From a virus: a stretch of 41,625 nucleotides of DNA. This document shows positions 1 through 6,484 of the stretch, one piece after another. The notes below the pieces were generated by a model. That model did not search any database and had not been told where the DNA came from. It saw only the letters and a program-made list of their open reading frames with translations. Within the stretch, counting starts at the first letter, position 1, and the number at the start of each line of letters is the position of its first letter. The DNA lies in IMG/VR virus record IMGVR_UViG_3300021178_000023, positions 1 through 41,625 of that record. One strand, given 5' to 3'. Position numbers and translations under genes: made by a program.

Positions 1-185
1 ATTTTAATTGAAGGGTATTTCTGATACAAATAATTCATTTCTTTATCAAGAATTTCATTTATTTGATATAAACGATAGTGAACATGAATTAGATAAATGA
101 ATAAATCCTCATGAGAAGATATCCAAGTCGGTGTATAAGCTAATTTTTTAAAAATTTCTTCTTTTCTCTCTTCTGATATTTCCAT
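1..185 (-). CDS. Hypothetical protein, truncated by window edge
   Basis: An open frame begins at an ATG at 185 (protein start MEISEERKEEIFKKLAYTPT) and runs off the left edge after 61 codons without a stop. A strong SD (AAGGAG, then GTGACA) precedes the ATG and lies at the stop of the upstream replication gene, so the two are probably co-transcribed. The visible part is charged and helical, with many Lys, Glu and Tyr residues. I do not recognise a family. The start is well supported; the function is unknown. Confidence 0.7.
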   Translation of the reverse strand, partial: MEISEERKEEIFKKLAYTPTWISSHEDLFIYLIHVHYRLYQINEILDKEMNYLYQKYPSIK

Positions 186-187
186 TG

Positions 188-1039
188 TCACTCCTTAGGT
201 ATAGGGATTCCAAATTTTCTTAACAAGCCATGAAATTGGTCAATAAAACCATGTTCCTTAAATTTTACAAAATGATTGTTCATTCCTCTTTCAAAAGCTA
301 CGCAATCGTCGTCGATAAAGCATACCGCATCATTGTATTTTTCGTATTTAGTAAAATATTTCTGTACATATTCGCGAGGAGGAAGTTTCTTTTTTTTTGG
401 CAAAGGCGGGTTTTCCTGCTTTAAATGCCATTTCGTGACCGCAACCGGATTGTCTATGCCTTGAGATTGTTTAACGTAATCCAGGGCCATTTGCGTTCGT
501 TCTGGCGTATAATTCTGCATGACCCATTCGATATCAGAGAGAATGAAATTGAATTTTTCGAAGTCTTCTTGGAATTTTGAAAAATCACCCCTGACTTGTT
601 GTTGTTCTTCTTTTTCATTCTTATTCTTTCTTGTTCTTTCTTGTTCGTCGTTAGGCAGTCGTTGGTCAGTCGTTAGGCAGTCGTTAGGTGAGACGTTATC
701 GTTTTCAATATTTATATCCCAAATAGCTGAACTTATTAGCTTTATCTTAGTGCCTTTAGTCGTTATGCCAGTCGTTGATTTTTTGCGTGTTCGGTTAGTT
801 TCACAAATTTTGACATATTTCATATCAACAAGTCGAAGCTTTGCAGTGCGATAATTTTGTTCAGAAAAACCGCAACAAAGATCACCCATATAACATTCAC
901 CGATTTCTAAACCATCGGGATGACCAGAAATTCTCCTGGCGCGTTCAGCAATAACTTGTAAAAGTAAAAAGGCATTCGGATGTGTGTCTCGAAGCCATGT
1001 AGCTTCTTCGGATGGAATGAATTTGATAAATCTTTGCAT
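188..1039 (-). CDS. DnaD/replication-initiator-like protein
   Basis: This 283-residue protein starts MQRFIKFIPSEEATWLRDTH after an AGGAG site. Residues 1-110 read like a winged-helix replication or DnaD-type N-terminus: helices, a G-Y-C-like turn (IGECYMGDLCCGFSEQNYRTA) and a basic wing (NRTRKKS). A charged low-complexity linker at about 130-150 follows, then a C-terminal region with NYTPERTQMALDYVKQSQG. The layout of N-terminal winged helix, polar linker and helical C-terminus is typical of phage initiators that recruit helicase. The neighbouring repressor and recombination genes fit a replication role. No catalytic motif is visible. A different winged-helix regulator is the main alternative. 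Confidence 0.5.
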   Translation of the reverse strand: MQRFIKFIPSEEATWLRDTHPNAFLLLQVIAERARRISGHPDGLEIGECYMGDLCCGFSEQNYRTAKLRLVDMKYVKICETNRTRKKSTTGITTKGTKIKLISSAIWDINIENDNVSPNDCLTTDQRLPNDEQERTRKNKNEKEEQQQVRGDFSKFQEDFEKFNFILSDIEWVMQNYTPERTQMALDYVKQSQGIDNPVAVTKWHLKQENPPLPKKKKLPPREYVQKYFTKYEKYNDAVCFIDDDCVAFERGMNNHFVKFKEHGFIDQFHGLLRKFGIPIPKE

Positions 1040-1071
1040 GAATTTCTCCTAAAATTATTTCTCTGTCTTGC

Positions 1072-1207
1072 TAGAAACAATGATTTAGGATAAGATCTAG
1101 ATTGTAATTATCTTGATCTTTTATCCCGGCTCGCCAGCCGGGATTGTTTCTAACACTACATTTAAGTGTCTATGACGTGCAGATTACTAGTTTGCACGTC
1201 AATTTTT
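1072..1207 (+). ncRNA. Candidate structured small RNA: three-way junction plus terminator hairpin
   Basis: The outer stem is TAGAAACA (1072-1079) with TGTTTCTA (1145-1152). It encloses an arm GGATAA-GATC / GATC-TT-TTATCC (1088-1135) and a perfect hairpin ATCCCGGCT-cgcc-AGCCGGGAT (about 1133-1144 outward). A second perfect hairpin, GACGTGCA (1174-1181) with TGCACGTC (1193-1200), is followed by AATTTTT, which looks like a rho-independent terminator on the plus strand. Both flanking genes are on minus, so a plus-strand transcript would be antisense-facing or independent. No convincing promoter was seen. The element could instead be a structured intergenic part of the minus-strand mRNA, but there is no T-run on that strand. 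Confidence 0.4.
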
Positions 1208-1234
1208 CAACATTACGCCTGACAAGAATAAATA

Positions 1235-1546
1235 TCAATCTTGAATGAGAAAATCCATCTCACCGGAGGTACAAGTATCTAACTCTTCATGATTTGGATT
1301 GTTACATGCATAGCCATGAATGTGAATAAGACGCAAATGAACACGATCTTTAAAATGTGTTTCTGTCGATCGAAGAAAGTTCATTTTTTCGAGTTTTTCA
1401 ATCATTGCAAAATCAATGATCTCAGGAGAAATTAAGTCGACTATATCCCCGGGGTAAGCTGATTCTTTGACAATATCTAGCCAGAAACGACCGAGATTTG
1501 TTGATACCCGACAGATTTTATGAAAGCATATTTCGCATCCTAACAT
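1235..1546 (-). CDS. Hypothetical protein
   Basis: A 103-residue protein starting MLGCEICFHKICRVSTNLGR. It has a cluster of early Cys residues (C4, C7, C12) and two later ones (CNNPNHEELDTC), so metal binding is possible. The middle (PEIIDFAMIEKLEKMNFLRS) looks like a helical DNA-binding-type segment. The ATG overlaps the stop of the upstream gene by 7 bases, which implies translational coupling. No family was recognised. Confidence 0.6.
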   Translation of the reverse strand: MLGCEICFHKICRVSTNLGRFWLDIVKESAYPGDIVDLISPEIIDFAMIEKLEKMNFLRSTETHFKDRVHLRLIHIHGYACNNPNHEELDTCTSGEMDFLIQD

Positions 1547-1854
1547 AAAGTATGTCCTATTCCTCCGATTGAATAATCCTGGAAAAGGATAATTACAATT
1601 TTATCATCTTTGATAATTTCATATTCCAGTAGTCCTTCATAAGCCAAATCCCTGCAATGAGTTATGAAAGAATCCCAATTGAAGAAGTGCTGATTTTCGA
1701 TTTCATCTTTGAGATATAATTTTGAATCCCCGGAAACTGTATTGGTTTGAGCTTCACGCCATAGGAAAAGATAAAATCGCATAGCTGAAGGAATGTGATC
1801 AGCGACTTGACAAAGATATATATAAGGAGGAAAACAAGCATGCAGTTGATCCAT
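1540..1854 (-). CDS. Hypothetical protein, possible helix-turn-helix
   Basis: A 104-residue protein starting MDQLHACFPPYIYLCQVADH, preceded by AAAGGCAAAT. The stretch NWDSFITHCRDLAYEGLLEYEIIKDDKIVIILF resembles a helix followed by a winged hairpin, as in small phage replication or regulatory proteins (helix, L-A-Y-E-G-L-L-E-Y, then two beta strands). It overlaps the next gene by 7 bases and probably forms one transcript with it. The function is not assigned. Confidence 0.6.
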   Translation of the reverse strand: MDQLHACFPPYIYLCQVADHIPSAMRFYLFLWREAQTNTVSGDSKLYLKDEIENQHFFNWDSFITHCRDLAYEGLLEYEIIKDDKIVIILFQDYSIGGIGHTLC

Positions 1855-1905
1855 ATTTGCCTTTTGTTAGAGCAACTACATTTAAAGTATTTCATACAAT
1901 TTTAG

Positions 1906-2172
1906 CTAGAGATTTTGATATGATTCATCTAAAAGATTTTTATTTGGCTTCTCTTTTGGTTTTAATCCTTCTGGGCCTTTTAGGGCTAATTCTCGCCAGT
2001 CATTGACGAGCACGCATCCCTTGCTTTGTGTTTGAATCTTAAAAGCAAGTGCTAAGCTCGGAACTGATTTATCTCTTGTGAGACGCCAAAGATGTTGTGG
2101 AGTTATTCCCAATTTCTTGGCAAAGTGTGTAGTTTTGTATCCCGATCTCTGCATATATTCCCTGAGTTTCAT
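1906..2172 (-). CDS. Cro/CI-family helix-turn-helix regulator
   Basis: This 88-residue protein starts MKLREYMQRSGYKTTHFAKK. Residues 1-45 fit a lambda-repressor-type HTH: YKTTHFAKKLGITPQHLWRL corresponds to the two HTH helices, and SVPSLALAFKIQTQSKG to the following helices. It lacks a C-terminal peptidase domain, so it is Cro-like rather than a cleavable CI. It is transcribed away from the recombination operon at 2261, and the 88-base gap between them holds a short palindrome that could be its operator. It is probably the early-gene switch regulator. The HTH call is good; the exact role is inferred. Confidence 0.8.
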   Translation of the reverse strand: MKLREYMQRSGYKTTHFAKKLGITPQHLWRLTRDKSVPSLALAFKIQTQSKGCVLVNDWRELALKGPEGLKPKEKPNKNLLDESYQNL

Positions 2173-2260
2173 ATTTTTAACCTTTGATGTTGCATTTAAT
2201 AACCTGATATGATATATTTCTTAACATACCACAACGGTATATTTAAATCCAAGGAGTTAT
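2173..2260. promoter_or_regulatory. Divergent control region with palindromic operator candidate
   Basis: This gap separates the minus-strand Cro-like gene from the plus-strand recombination operon. It contains the inverted repeat ATACC (2226-2230), acaac, GGTAT (2236-2240) in very AT-rich surroundings (GATATATTTC, GGTATATTTAAAT). The palindrome lies just upstream of the AAGGAG site of the gene at 2261. A small HTH dimer binding here would control both directions. No perfect -35/-10 pair could be fixed by eye. Confidence 0.45.
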
Positions 2261-2437
2261 ATGTTTGCAATGATACCCGAAGATGTGACCACTTTAGAGT
2301 TGCATCAACAAATCAATAAATTAAGACTTGAGCTTCGCAGTGCTCAAATCTGGTTAGATAGGGCAACTATCACACAAATTGATCTTGAGCAGTGCGTTTT
2401 AGATACTGAATCAAATACGAAAAAAAACTTAACATAA
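2261..2437 (+). CDS. Small helical protein, first gene of recombination operon
   Basis: A 58-residue protein starting MFAMIPEDVTTLELHQQINK and ending at TAA 2435-2437. An AAGGAG lies 5 bases before the ATG. Residues 10-50 (HQQINKLRLELRSAQIWLDR) look like a coiled coil. It leads the operon that holds the nuclease and ERF genes, so an accessory role in recombination or replication is plausible but unproven. Confidence 0.65.
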   Translation: MFAMIPEDVTTLELHQQINKLRLELRSAQIWLDRATITQIDLEQCVLDTESNTKKNLT

Positions 2438-2440
2438 GGT

Positions 2441-2638
2441 ATGTACATGGAACAAGAAAATGAAGAAGTAAAAAGAGAAGAAATATTCGAAAAACAAGTG
2501 AAATCCGTGTTTTTCTCTCCTCCACCAAATACTTACGCTCAGCTTATGTATAGCCAAGGTAGACTGCAAGATGTTGAGCAGCGTGTGAAACCATTAAGAT
2601 TTATTGGCTTTATTGATGGCCATTACCGCGAGGAATGA
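2441..2638 (+). CDS. Small acidic protein upstream of nuclease
   Basis: A 65-residue protein whose N-terminus is strongly charged (MEQENEEVKREEIFEKQVKS), followed by VFFSPPPNTYAQLMYSQGR. Two ATGs two codons apart (2441 and 2447) are possible starts. The stop overlaps the ATG of the nuclease gene (ATGA), so the two are coupled. No family was recognised. Its position just before an exonuclease-like gene suggests a partner or regulator of recombination. Confidence 0.6.
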   Translation: MYMEQENEEVKREEIFEKQVKSVFFSPPPNTYAQLMYSQGRLQDVEQRVKPLRFIGFIDGHYREE

Positions 2639-3189
2639 TGGAAGAAAAAGATTACACAAGAGTAACGAGTGTGCTTGCACCATTTGCCGGATATGGTAAT
2701 ATCCCGAAAGAAATTTTGGATAAAGCAGCTGACCGTGGGACTCGTGCCCACGCAGCTATTAATACATATCTATCCGGTTTTGGTTCATGGGGAGTAGATA
2801 CTGATATTGAAGGATATATCAAATCCGCGGAAGTTTTCTTTCCACGGCTGGGAAGAGTTATTCATCATGAAGAACGATTTTTTAATCATGATTTGGAACT
2901 TACGGGACAATGCGATATGATCGCCGAAGTTGACGGAATCATTACATTGATTGACTGGAAAACAAGTTCCAAGCCAAATCCAACATGGGAAGCTCAGGCC
3001 GGTGGTTATGTCACTGTAGCCCCCAAAGGAATATTTAAAAGAGCAATGTTTGTGAAACTAAGCAAAGATGGCAAGGATGCTGAAATCTTTGAATATAAAG
3101 ATTTGGAATATTGTCGATCTCACTTCTGTGATTGCTTTGTTCTTTATAAAAAATATTTTAAAAACAATAAATTGGAGATTTTTGAATGA
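2635..3189 (+). CDS. PD-(D/E)XK nuclease (RecB/Cas4-like exonuclease)
   Basis: A 184-residue protein with the core motifs of the PD-(D/E)XK superfamily. These are GTRAHAAI (about residues 36-43; helix with the early acidic/His site in related phage nucleases), ELTGQCDMI (acidic metal ligand D), then IDWKTSS (the D-x-K catalytic pair), then a helix AQAGGYV as in RecB-type nucleases. It is short compared with RecB or lambda exonuclease, close to stand-alone phage nucleases. It lies directly before an ERF annealing protein with start/stop overlap on both sides, which is the usual exonuclease-annealase pair. It probably resects double-stranded ends to give single strands for annealing. Confidence 0.8.
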   Translation: MMEEKDYTRVTSVLAPFAGYGNIPKEILDKAADRGTRAHAAINTYLSGFGSWGVDTDIEGYIKSAEVFFPRLGRVIHHEERFFNHDLELTGQCDMIAEVDGIITLIDWKTSSKPNPTWEAQAGGYVTVAPKGIFKRAMFVKLSKDGKDAEIFEYKDLEYCRSHFCDCFVLYKKYFKNNKLEIFE

Positions 3190-3818
3190 CAGACAAACCA
3201 ATACTTAACATCTTTCAGCGCATCAATGCCGTGATGAAGGAAGTGGATTACATCCAAAAAGGCGAGAAGAAAGTGGCAAACCAATACCGGTATTGCTCGC
3301 ATGATCAAGTTTCGTCAGCTTTGCACGGTCCGATGGCAAAGCATGGAATTGTTGCCGTTCCGACAGTTGTGGAAATGACACAGAATGGTACAATGACCAT
3401 TGCTAAGATACAAATGACATTTGTCAATATTGATAATCCGCAAGACTGGTTTTCGGTAGCATATACCGGCTACGGAATTGATAGCGGAGATAAAGGGCCT
3501 GGGAAGGCTATCAGCTATGCTTGCAAATATGCAATGTTGAAAACTTTTTGTCTTGAGACAGGTGATGACCCAGACCATGACCAAGAAGTTAAAGTTGATG
3601 CCGTGCATCCTGCAATGAAGAAGAAAGCGGCAACAGATGATGAATGTCATAAGTTCTTTGAAGATCATGCCTCAGAAAAAGGAAAACTCGTTGATTACGT
3701 TATGGCAGTGACAAAAAGCCAGAATAAAACAATGAATGAAATCATTCAGCTTTTTCTAGATGATTATGAGAATAAGATGAAAAGCTATAAGGCTTGGAAA
3801 GAAAAACCCTCGGCTTAG
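3186..3818 (+). CDS. erf: ERF-family single-strand annealing protein
   Basis: A 210-residue protein starting MTDKPILNIFQRINAVMKEV. Recognisable ERF features include VANQYRYCSHDQV near residue 30, a beta-rich core with TMTIAKIQMTFVNIDNP and FSVAYTGYGIDSGDKGPG, and AISYACKYAMLKTFCLETGDDPD, the signature of the P22 Erf superfamily. The C-terminal 70 residues are charged and helical. It should bind single-stranded DNA and anneal homologous strands, working with the nuclease whose stop overlaps its ATG. A GC-rich hairpin covers its stop codon. Confidence 0.9.
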   Translation: MTDKPILNIFQRINAVMKEVDYIQKGEKKVANQYRYCSHDQVSSALHGPMAKHGIVAVPTVVEMTQNGTMTIAKIQMTFVNIDNPQDWFSVAYTGYGIDSGDKGPGKAISYACKYAMLKTFCLETGDDPDHDQEVKVDAVHPAMKKKAATDDECHKFFEDHASEKGKLVDYVMAVTKSQNKTMNEIIQLFLDDYENKMKSYKAWKEKPSA

Positions 3819-3828
3819 AGCCCGAGGG
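3807..3828 (+). promoter_or_regulatory. GC-rich hairpin over the erf stop codon
   Basis: CCCTCGG (3807-3813) pairs with CCGAGGG (3822-3828), a 7-bp stem with an 8-base loop that contains the erf stop codon. No T-run follows directly, so it is more likely an mRNA-stabilising or weak pausing structure than a full terminator. It sits just ahead of an AAGGAG site and the tRNA cluster. Confidence 0.5.
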
Positions 3829-3898
3829 AACATAAGGAGCAATGAAAGCGTTCTTGTAAATACAATAACAAATTCATTGTTCCTTGTAAAGATTTTTT

Positions 3899-3969
3899 TG
3901 AGGGATAGTGTAGTGGCAACACGTGAAACTGTTAATTTCTTATCGCTGGTTCGACCCCAGCTCCCTCAG
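3899..3969 (+). tRNA. tRNA-Asn (anticodon GTT)
   Basis: The cloverleaf folds completely. Acceptor stem TGAGGGA (3899-3905) pairs with TCCCTCA (3962-3968). D arm GTGT/ACAC has the GTGG-type loop. The anticodon arm at 3924-3940 has loop CTGTTAA, giving T33 and anticodon GTT. The T arm is GCTGG-TTCGACC-CCAGC (945-961 offset from 3000), and the discriminator is G. One T-T mismatch lies at the top of the anticodon stem. CCA is not encoded. As is common for phage tRNAs, it may supplement the host pool. Confidence 0.88.
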
Positions 3970-3997
3970 TTTTCCTTGATAATTGTTAAATTGTTTT

Positions 3998-4019
3998 CCC
4001 CCCTTGATTGGGGGGTTTT
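3998..4019 (+). terminator. Rho-independent terminator between two tRNAs
   Basis: CCCCCC (3998-4003), loop TTGATT, GGGGGG (4010-4015), followed by TTTT. It ends the recombination/tRNA-Asn transcript on plus. It lies only 2 bases before tRNA-Met, so that tRNA would depend on read-through or processing unless it has a promoter of its own that I cannot see. Confidence 0.8.
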
Positions 4020-4020
4020 A

Positions 4021-4094
4021 GGGAGAGTAGCTTAGTGGTTTAAAGCACCGGACTCATATTCCGTATATCCTAGGTTCAAATCCTAGCTTTCCCA
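4021..4094 (+). tRNA. tRNA-Met (anticodon CAT; possibly Ile2)
   Basis: Acceptor GGGAGAG (4021-4027) pairs with CTTTCCC (4087-4093), and the discriminator is A. The D arm GCTT/AAGC has an AGTGGTTTA loop. The anticodon loop is CTCATAT, giving T33 and anticodon CAT. The T arm is CTAGG-TTCAAAT-CCTAG. CAT can be read as elongator Met or as an Ile tRNA whose C34 is modified to lysidine, and sequence alone does not decide. CCA is not encoded. The tRNA follows a terminator hairpin at 2 bases' distance. Confidence 0.88.
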
Positions 4095-4112
4095 TTACTC
4101 AAAGGAGATTCT

Positions 4113-4319
4113 ATGATTAAAAAATTATGTGATAAATGTGAAAAGAATATTGAAAGTTCTAATGTCGATTATATTTCAATTTCAATTGAAAAGACAAATC
4201 TTTTTTCAGCAAATGTTGTATTTCTTAATTCTCCATTAACTATGAAAACTTCCCAAAAAATTCAAGGTAATCATGATTTTTGTTCAGAAGCATGCTTAAG
4301 AAATTGGCTTTCTTCATGA
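4113..4319 (+). CDS. Small zinc-ribbon-like protein
   Basis: A 68-residue protein starting MIKKLCDKCEKNIESSNVDY after AAAGGAG. CDKC near the N-terminus and C-x3-C near the C-terminus (DFCSEACLRNW) form a likely four-Cys zinc site, as in treble-clef or zinc-ribbon phage proteins. Its TGA overlaps the next ATG. Function unknown. Confidence 0.7.
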   Translation: MIKKLCDKCEKNIESSNVDYISISIEKTNLFSANVVFLNSPLTMKTSQKIQGNHDFCSEACLRNWLSS

Positions 4320-4744
4320 GAATAAAACATTTCTGCAAAAAAATTAGACAAATGATCCGATGGATTCCCATACTTTGGGATGATGAAGATTGGGATAGTT
4401 CTTATCTTTTCGAAATTATGCGATTCAAACTTAAGTGCATTGCGAAAGAAACTGAAAGATGTGATCGCCATACCACATCTGAAAGAGATGTTAAGCAAAT
4501 GAGAATTGCCGCGGAACTACTCCATCGTTTTGGATTTTATGAAAAAACTGATAGTCCTGAATGTAAATGTGATCATTCTAAACCTATCTTTGAAGATGTT
4601 CCTGATTCTAAATATTCAAGGTTTGTCTGGTCAAGTTGTGCATATTGTAAAGCTCAATATAAAATTGATGCTAAGCAAGATGAAGAAAATTGGAAATTAC
4701 TTTGGAAGTTTATGGAAAAATATTCACAACGATGGTGGAACTAA
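4316..4744 (+). CDS. Hypothetical Cys-containing protein
   Basis: A 142-residue protein starting MRIKHFCKKIRQMIRWIPIL. The start was chosen because its ATG overlaps the previous stop (ATGA). The N-terminus is basic and hydrophobic, the middle helical. The C-terminal half has C-x-C (ECKCDHSKP) and a later C-x2-C (SSCAYCKAQ), a likely metal site shared by many small phage proteins. The same ECKC word appears in the protein at 6484. No family was recognised. Confidence 0.6.
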   Translation: MRIKHFCKKIRQMIRWIPILWDDEDWDSSYLFEIMRFKLKCIAKETERCDRHTTSERDVKQMRIAAELLHRFGFYEKTDSPECKCDHSKPIFEDVPDSKYSRFVWSSCAYCKAQYKIDAKQDEENWKLLWKFMEKYSQRWWN

Positions 4745-4926
4745 TGAAAATAATTATAGGAACCTTAGGCTTCTCGATCTTTACATATTTTGTATATAAA
4801 TTTGGATATTTTACGGGATGTAAAGACTCATGGTTGGAAGCGCAAAGGTTTTTGAGTTTATCTAATGAAGATTTGAAAAAAGAACTGGATAAAATTAAAA
4901 AGGCCCGCGATAAAGCAGGGCCTTAA
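4744..4926 (+). CDS. Small membrane protein
   Basis: A 60-residue protein starting MKIIIGTLGFSIFTYFVYKF, whose ATG overlaps the previous stop (TAATG). Residues 1-20 form one membrane span. The remainder is a charged helix (SNEDLKKELDKIKKARDKAG), giving an N-anchored coiled coil. Its last codons lie inside a bidirectional terminator. A holin or Rz-like spanin role is possible, but nothing specific supports it. Confidence 0.6.
   Translation: MKIIIGTLGFSIFTYFVYKFGYFTGCKDSWLEAQRFLSLSNEDLKKELDKIKKARDKAGP
4900..4924. terminator. Bidirectional terminator between convergent genes
   Basis: AAGGCCC (4900-4906) pairs with GGGCCTT (4918-4924). On minus the stem is followed by TTTTTAATTTT; on plus by AATCATTTTTT. 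It overlaps the last codons of the plus-strand gene ending 4926 and the stop of the minus-strand gene starting 5246. Confidence 0.75.
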
Positions 4927-5246
4927 TCATTTTTTATAGATTTAAATTTGAAGAAATTTTTATATTCAGGAAATTCTTCTACAAAAATTCGAGCATAATA
5001 AGCTCGATGATTATTGCTTATTTTATATCTCCTATCCCAACGATGATGTTCAGTAATAATTGAGATAGAATATATTTCTCTTCCTTGATTTATGGCTTTG
5101 AGAATTTCATTTTTATAATTTTCATAAATTTCTGGGTGATTTTCATGAAATTCTAAAAATTGTTCCCAAAGCCGACTTTTTTTCTCAAATTTTATGTGAG
5201 GAGGGACAAGATAAAATTGTCCTGTTTTTTCATCACAAAACATCAT
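4923..5246 (-). CDS. Conserved phage hypothetical (W-x-FHxxNPxVY... family)
   Basis: A 107-residue protein. The block LWEQFLEFHENHPEIYENYK, then YSISIITEHHRWDRRYKISN, then NHRAYYARIFVEEFPEYKNF, matches a widespread uncharacterised family in phages and actinobacteria that I know only by this pattern (F-E-x-F-H-x-x-N-P-x-V-Y, then R-W-E, then N-N-x-x-x-x-Y-A-R). No catalytic function is established. The start is ATG 5246, overlapping the upstream stop. Confidence 0.65.
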   Translation of the reverse strand: MMFCDEKTGQFYLVPPHIKFEKKSRLWEQFLEFHENHPEIYENYKNEILKAINQGREIYSISIITEHHRWDRRYKISNNHRAYYARIFVEEFPEYKNFFKFKSIKND

Positions 5247-5389
5247 TTTTTCTTCTTTTTTTTCTCACCGGCCTTAGAATAAGCTATCGCTACGGCTTGC
5301 TTTTGGGGCTTACCTGAAGCTACCTCTCGACGAATATTTTCAGAAAAACCTTTTTTAGTTTTTGCTTTTTTTCCACCGATCAATGGCAT
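5243..5389 (-). CDS. Small basic phage protein (KAGKPQKQAVAIA type)
   Basis: A 48-residue protein starting MPLIGGKKAKTKKGFSENIR. The core EVASGKPQKQAVAIAYSKAG and the lysine tail are the hallmark of a very common family of about 50-residue phage proteins of unknown function, often encoded near structural or lysis genes. Its TGA overlaps the ATG of the downstream gene. Confidence 0.8.
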   Translation of the reverse strand: MPLIGGKKAKTKKGFSENIRREVASGKPQKQAVAIAYSKAGEKKKKKK

Positions 5390-5390
5390 A

Positions 5391-5480
5391 CTATTTCTTC
5401 TTCTTAAGTTTTTTCACGTCTTTCTTTTCGTGTTTCTTTTCTTCTTTCTTCACTTCTTTTTTTTCTTCTTTTTTCTTCAT
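5391..5480 (-). CDS. Lys/Glu-rich micropeptide
   Basis: A 29-residue frame starting MKKKEEKKEVKKEEKKHEKK and ending in KKKK. Only charged residues plus a few Val and Leu are present. It lies between two supported genes in the same direction with almost no spacing, which favours a real gene, but the SD is poor. The underlying DNA is a long purine/pyrimidine-skewed tract, so it could also be low-complexity sequence. Confidence 0.4.
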   Translation of the reverse strand: MKKKEEKKEVKKEEKKHEKKDVKKLKKKK

Positions 5481-5483
5481 TTT

Positions 5484-5666
5484 CTACTCGTGTAATAGTT
5501 CCAAGAATGGGTTACGAGGGATTCCTTTGCCATCGACTCCCATAATTCCATGTGTATAATTATCTTTTGCAATTTTTCTCTCAAGTCTTTCTTGCATAAT
5601 CAAACGAGTTTCGAAAGGAATTTCTTGGATATCTTTAGGTGATGGTTTTATGTTTTTTACTTTCAT
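5484..5666 (-). CDS. Hypothetical small protein
   Basis: A 60-residue protein starting MKVKNIKPSPKDIQEIPFET. It is basic, with LIMQERLERKIAKDNYTHGI and a C-terminal IPRNPFLELLHE. Its start overlaps the stop of the upstream lipoprotein gene (ATGA-type, 4 bases). No family was recognised. Confidence 0.6.
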   Translation of the reverse strand: MKVKNIKPSPKDIQEIPFETRLIMQERLERKIAKDNYTHGIMGVDGKGIPRNPFLELLHE

Positions 5667-5860
5667 GGTACTGCCTTGGGTAGATTTATGTTAACTTTGA
5701 CGCCGGTTTCATCTTCGACAATTTCTTCAAAAATATCAAGAGCATCTTCGGCAATAGTTTCAGCATCTGACTGAATTTTTGGATCATGTACAACTCTTTG
5801 GACGCCGGAATTATCACATCCAACAAGAATTATTGGTAAAAGGGCATAAATATATTTCAT
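5663..5860 (-). CDS. Small lipoprotein
   Basis: A 65-residue protein. MKYIYALLPIILVGCDNSG is a classic lipoprotein signal with lipobox L-V-G-C, and processing would give a mature protein of about 51 residues from C15. The rest is acidic (DAETIAEDALDIFEEIVEDE). It would be anchored to a membrane of a cell-walled host. Small phage lipoproteins often act in superinfection exclusion or as outer spanins; no feature here decides. Confidence 0.65.
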   Translation of the reverse strand: MKYIYALLPIILVGCDNSGVQRVVHDPKIQSDAETIAEDALDIFEEIVEDETGVKVNINLPKAVP

Positions 5861-5868
5861 ACATCTCC

Positions 5869-6045
5869 TTAAAATGGTTTTAAAGGCACGGAAAGATTTG
5901 GCTTTATATCATTTGTTGGAGATTGTGAATCTTCAACATCGTCAGTGCTTTGCCCTTGTACAGTATCTATGGTAATATTTTGAAAACTCAATGTACAAGA
6001 AGTGACTAGAAATGTTAGAATGCTAAAAGATATAAACTGTTTCAT
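5869..6045 (-). CDS. Second small lipoprotein
   Basis: A 58-residue protein with start MKQFISFSILTFLVTSCTLS, chosen because AAGGAATCC precedes this ATG and because it begins a proper signal peptide with lipobox V-T-S-C. The mature part is short, acidic and Ser/Thr-rich (TVQGQSTDDVEDSQSPTN), ending in KPF. It sits 8 bases upstream of another lipoprotein gene, so the pair might form a spanin-like or exclusion unit. That is inference. Confidence 0.6.
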   Translation of the reverse strand: MKQFISFSILTFLVTSCTLSFQNITIDTVQGQSTDDVEDSQSPTNDIKPNLSVPLKPF

Positions 6046-6190
6046 TGGATTCCTTATGGAAAATTGTGTAAAACTTGGTTTAATCATGATCGCTTTAGGA
6101 TCAGTGTTATATGTCTCAATATACAAAATGTTTTGTTATTTATTCTAATGTAATTTATCTTAATGAAAAAAGTTAAAGATGGAGATGAAT

Positions 6191-6484
6191 ATGAGCGATG
6201 AAAATCCTGTTGTAGAACCTGTTGTAGAATCTGTTGTAGAACCTGTTCAAGAAGCTGTAGTCGAGAAAGCTCAAAGTTGTGCTAGCGAACCGGTTGAATA
6301 TCCGAAGAATATTCTTGTTAATTTGATACTTCATCAAATCTGCTGCCTGCATTCTGATCAAGTTTCATCATTTACATTTACAGATGGGCAAAATCAAATT
6401 GCTTTTTCTGCGAAAGAAATTGTTGATTGTTTGATTTGGCTGAAAGATCAAGTGGAAAAAGCACCGGTTCCGGTAGTTGATTGA
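6191..6484 (+). CDS. Hypothetical protein with PVVE repeats
   Basis: A 97-residue protein with the start at ATG 6191, chosen for GGAG six bases before it. The N-terminus is a tandem run of P-V-V-E units encoded by 12-base DNA repeats. After a short linker, residues 40-95 form a folded-looking helical domain (NILVNLILHQICCLHSDQVS, then IAFSAKEIVDCLIWLKDQVE). Its TGA overlaps the next ATG. No family was recognised. Confidence 0.6.
   Translation: MSDENPVVEPVVESVVEPVQEAVVEKAQSCASEPVEYPKNILVNLILHQICCLHSDQVSSFTFTDGQNQIAFSAKEIVDCLIWLKDQVEKAPVPVVD
6206..6253 (+). repeat. Four tandem 12-bp repeats (CCTGTTGTAGAA)
   Basis: Copies lie at 6206, 6218, 6230 (one change) and 6242 (two changes). They keep the reading frame and encode P-V-V-E. 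Copy number could vary by slippage without breaking the gene. Confidence 0.85.

Noticed and set aside
3315-3668. 117-codon minus-strand frame opposite erf
   Set aside because: Antisense to a clear ERF gene with no SD or family pattern.
3842-3859. Five-codon leader frame (MKAFL) after AAGGAG
   Set aside because: Good SD but too short to support; could be chance upstream of the tRNAs.
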